From positions 1 through 6,018 of the forward strand of contig JAKAGD010000046.1 of NCBI GenBank assembly GCA_021817685.1: DNA of 6,018 nucleotides, in the 5' to 3' direction. The DNA comes from a bacterium (GTDB lineage Bacteria > Patescibacteriota > Minisyncoccia > Phycocordibacterales > Phycocordibacteraceae). The position numbers were made by a program, and so were the translations under genes. How positions within the stretch are numbered: position 1 is the stretch's first letter; each line of letters starts with the position of its first letter. The notes under the pieces are model-generated. The model made no database searches and was not told the DNA's origin. It was given only the letters and a program-made list of their open reading frames with translations. Below are positions 4,399-6,018 of this stretch, piece by piece.

Positions 4399-5793
4399 AT
4401 GAGAACCGCCCGCGCGCGCAGGGTTGCGCTCTATAGCGTTCTGGGTCTCGTGCTCGCCGGCGCCGTTGGTTTCGTTCTCCTCGGCTCCCGCGCCGCGTAT
4501 ACGAACGTCGCCGCGAACGCGGGAAATGCGTCGCAATGGTCGGAACAGCTCGGCGCAGGGCGCGTATTCCCGGCCTGCGCATCGAGCGTGGCCCCCTGCA
4601 CGGCGACGCCTTCCAATCCGACGGTAGGCCAAACGGTCACCTGGAACGAATCATCCGCTGATGTAGCCCAGTTCCAATTAGGTGGTCCTAACCCCTACGT
4701 TCAAGAGGCTTGGTATCTCGGGACCAGTCCGAATGTTATGGGCATGAACCTGAACGCATCTTGCGGCGCCTTCACTGGAATATCTTGCCCTGTTTCGGCA
4801 CAACAAACCTATTCGTCCCCCGGATGGCAATATGCGGAACTCCAGATTTACTACTCCGATAGTGATGCTGCCTATTGCGGTCTTGAGACCTGCAACCCTG
4901 TTTACGGCTCGGCGACGGAAGATTGTTCTGTATACGTGTCACCCGCGTCACCACCGACCGCTTCGCTCACCGTGAACGGCGTCCATAACCTCACGGTAAA
5001 TCCGGGCGATGCCTACAGCTTCGCGTGGAACTCGACGAACGGAACAAGCTTCAGCTCGGTATACTCGACGAACAGCGTCGCCTGCGCACAGGCGGCCGGC
5101 GCGACCGGTAATCAGACCACGAACATTCCCTGGATAGCGGATACCGCAAACGGTAGCGCAGGGCCCTATACGGCGCCCACGTCGCAGGCGGGATGTACCT
5201 ACACCGTGACCTATGAGGTATCCGGTCCCGGCGGTCACGCATTCGACAACATCGCGGTAATCCATGCGCTTCCTCCGCCGACCGCCTCGCTCACCGCGTC
5301 CCCGAGCACGATTGACAGCGGCCAGTCCTCGACGCTCTCGTGGTCCTCGACGAACGCAACCTCCTGCACCGGTACCGGATTTTCGACGGGCGGCAAGACC
5401 TCCGGAACCGCTTCGACGGGCGCGCTCACACAGACATCGACATATCAGGTTACGTGTTTCAATTCCGTGGGTACGTCCGCTCCCGCTTCCGCGACCGTGA
5501 CCGTGCTTCAGCCGAACGTAACCATCAGCGCGAGTCCCCAGCGCGTACCCTCCGGCGGCTCGATCACGGTCTCCTGGAATGCCACGAACGTGAACTCCTG
5601 CTCCATCACGAAGAATGGCTCGCCCTGGAAGAACAACTTGAAAGCCGACGCGAACCGCATCGTGTCCGGCTCGACCACGGATGCCATCACGAACCAGACG
5701 ACCTACGGTATCGTCTGTTCGAACAATTCGAGCGCCACGGCCGCTACCGCCTCGCAGATCGTGAACGTGACCCAGGTCTTCCAGGAATTCTAG
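4399..5793 (+). CDS. Exported Cys-rich protein with tandem Ig-like repeats
   Basis: 464 residues. The N-terminus has basic residues (RTARARR) and a hydrophobic core (about 9-29, VALYSVLGLVLAGAVGFVLL), which marks a signal peptide or anchor. After a short Ala/Asn linker comes a Cys-rich region (about 55-182; C60, C67, C122, C130, C160, C165, C176). Its opening, TPSNPTVGQTVTWN, already resembles the start of an Ig-like repeat. Three clearer Ig-like repeats follow: 185-290 (C229, C266), 294-370 (C323, C353) and 372-458 (C401, C440). Each has the SW or AW(N/S)xTN strand, and the last two share SxxSGxSxTxSW. The Cys pairs are spaced as expected for one disulfide per repeat. No C-terminal membrane segment or sorting motif is seen; the protein ends QVFQEF. 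A surface or extracellular adhesion or structural role is likely but inferred. I chose the ATG at 4399 over upstream in-frame codons because it follows the -10 box and opens the signal segment. Bases about 4660-4930 are poorer in G+C than their flanks. Confidence 0.88.
   Translation: MRTARARRVALYSVLGLVLAGAVGFVLLGSRAAYTNVAANAGNASQWSEQLGAGRVFPACASSVAPCTATPSNPTVGQTVTWNESSADVAQFQLGGPNPYVQEAWYLGTSPNVMGMNLNASCGAFTGISCPVSAQQTYSSPGWQYAELQIYYSDSDAAYCGLETCNPVYGSATEDCSVYVSPASPPTASLTVNGVHNLTVNPGDAYSFAWNSTNGTSFSSVYSTNSVACAQAAGATGNQTTNIPWIADTANGSAGPYTAPTSQAGCTYTVTYEVSGPGGHAFDNIAVIHALPPPTASLTASPSTIDSGQSSTLSWSSTNATSCTGTGFSTGGKTSGTASTGALTQTSTYQVTCFNSVGTSAPASATVTVLQPNVTISASPQRVPSGGSITVSWNATNVNSCSITKNGSPWKNNLKADANRIVSGSTTDAITNQTTYGIVCSNNSSATAATASQIVNVTQVFQEF
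4951..5268 (+). repeat. Ig-like repeat 1 of the exported protein
   Basis: Codes for residues 185-290. It opens PPTASLTV and contains FAWNSTNGTS, then C229 and C266. It is longer than the following two repeats, by an insert between the WNSTN strand and the second Cys. At the DNA level its first 20 or so bases (from 4951) nearly match those at 5275, pointing to duplication within the gene. Confidence 0.65.
5278..5508 (+). repeat. Ig-like repeat 2 of the exported protein
   Basis: Codes for residues 294-370. It has SPSTIDSGQSSTLSWSSTN, then C323 and C353 in a TYQVTCFN end strand and a closing SATVTVL. This is the most regular of the repeats and the one closest to Ig-like modules common in Patescibacteria surface proteins. 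Confidence 0.7.
5512..5772 (+). repeat. Ig-like repeat 3 of the exported protein
   Basis: Codes for residues 372-458. It has SPQRVPSGGSITVSWNATN, then C401 and C440 in TTYGIVCSN, closing with ASQIVNVTQ. It lines up strand for strand with repeat 2, with a few extra residues between the cysteines. Confidence 0.7.
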
Positions 5794-5798
5794 AGACG

Positions 5799-5807
5799 TG
5801 CTACCAT
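5799..5807 (+). promoter_or_regulatory. Candidate extended -10 promoter for the L31 gene
   Basis: TGCTACCAT keeps the TGn element and four of six bases of the -10 hexamer (TACCAT at 5802-5807). It lies in the 21-base gap after the Ig-like gene, and 7 bases separate it from the ATG at 5815. The spacing matches the other -10 boxes in this window and again predicts a leaderless mRNA. The hexamer match is weaker, so confidence is lower. Confidence 0.45.
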
Positions 5808-5814
5808 CGGCGGG

Positions 5815-6018
5815 ATGAAAAAGGACATCCACCCGGAGGGCTACCGGCCCGTCGTCTTCGAAGACCTCGCCTCGGGGGCGAAGTTCCTCATCGGCTCGAC
5901 TATCGAGACCGGGGAGACGGCGAGGTTCGGAGGGATGGAGTACCCCAATGTGGCGGTGGAAATTTCCAGCAAGTCGCACCCGTTCTACACGGGCGAGGAC
6001 CGCATGCTCGACAAGACG
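5815..6018 (+). CDS. rpmE2: 50S ribosomal protein L31 type B, N-terminal part (3' end outside window)
   Basis: The ATG at 5815 opens a frame that runs to the window end with 68 codons and no stop. It begins MKKDIHPEGYRPVVFED, continues FLIGSTIET, and reaches VEISSKSHPFYTGEDR. These are the hallmark segments of ribosomal protein L31, and SHPFYTG is diagnostic. There is no Cys at all, so this is the zinc-free type B form rather than type A, which has a CxC and CxxC zinc site. Relatives are about 80-90 residues, so roughly 15-20 residues are missing past the window edge. L31 sits on the large subunit and bridges to the small subunit. There is one extra residue in HPEGY where many relatives have HPEY. 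The gene lies 21 bases after the Ig-like gene and probably has its own promoter. The symbol could be rpmE or rpmE2 depending on naming convention. Confidence 0.93.
   Translation, partial: MKKDIHPEGYRPVVFEDLASGAKFLIGSTIETGETARFGGMEYPNVAVEISSKSHPFYTGEDRMLDKT

Noticed and set aside
3799..4632. Minus-strand open frame of 277 codons
   Set aside because: It runs antisense across the TPR gene and the start of the Ig-like gene, is Arg/Glu-rich, and has no domain or promoter.
4948..5979. Long minus-strand open frame (343 codons)
   Set aside because: It is antisense to both the Ig-like gene and L31, is extremely Arg/Gly-rich with no recognisable domain, and is explained by high G+C in the opposing genes.
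1..6018. CRISPR array, tRNA, rRNA, transposase, riboswitch
   Set aside because: No regular direct repeats with spacers, no cloverleaf or rRNA sequence, no transposase motifs and no long structured leader were seen on either strand.

Overview
The window reads as a chromosomal stretch of a small-genome, ultrasmall-cell bacterium of the Patescibacteria/CPR type (Parcubacteria-like). This assignment is inference. It rests on a Cys-poor L31 of the type found there, an exported protein built from Ser/Thr/Cys-rich Ig-like repeats of a style common in those genomes, the lack of Shine-Dalgarno sequences before any start, and -10 boxes placed almost directly on start codons. No rRNA, tRNA, CRISPR array, insertion sequence or convincing intrinsic terminator was seen, and no gap between genes exceeds about 60 bases.

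Layout. Left block, plus strand, roughly 45-60% G+C: the tail of a membrane protein with a Ser/Cys-rich end (2-187); a membrane-anchored TPR-like protein (209-1324); a membrane-anchored DsbA-like thioredoxin-fold protein with a CAYC active site (1347-2039); and a membrane-anchored single-domain rhodanese with its own promoter (2090-2596). Middle, minus strand: a Stf0-family sulfotransferase (2622-3416) that converges on the rhodanese. Right block, plus strand, about 65-70% G+C: a second membrane-anchored TPR protein (3451-4347), an exported Cys-rich Ig-like repeat protein (4399-5793), and the start of ribosomal protein L31 type B (5815 to the window end).

How the parts may work together. Five of the eight genes encode proteins with an N-terminal membrane or signal segment, so most of the window concerns the cell envelope. 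The DsbA-like protein could form disulfides in exported Cys-rich proteins such as the 13-Cys Ig-like protein. The rhodanese beside it would add persulfide chemistry outside the membrane. The sulfotransferase is cytoplasmic by sequence and would sulfate a sugar or glycolipid headgroup. These links are inferred from position and family, not shown by the sequence.

The most notable non-coding signal is a repeated start architecture. TATA-type -10 boxes, two of them extended (TGn), lie 7-9 bases before the ATG at 3451, 4399 and 5815, which predicts leaderless or nearly leaderless mRNAs. One of them lies in a 34-base divergent gap and may fire in both directions.
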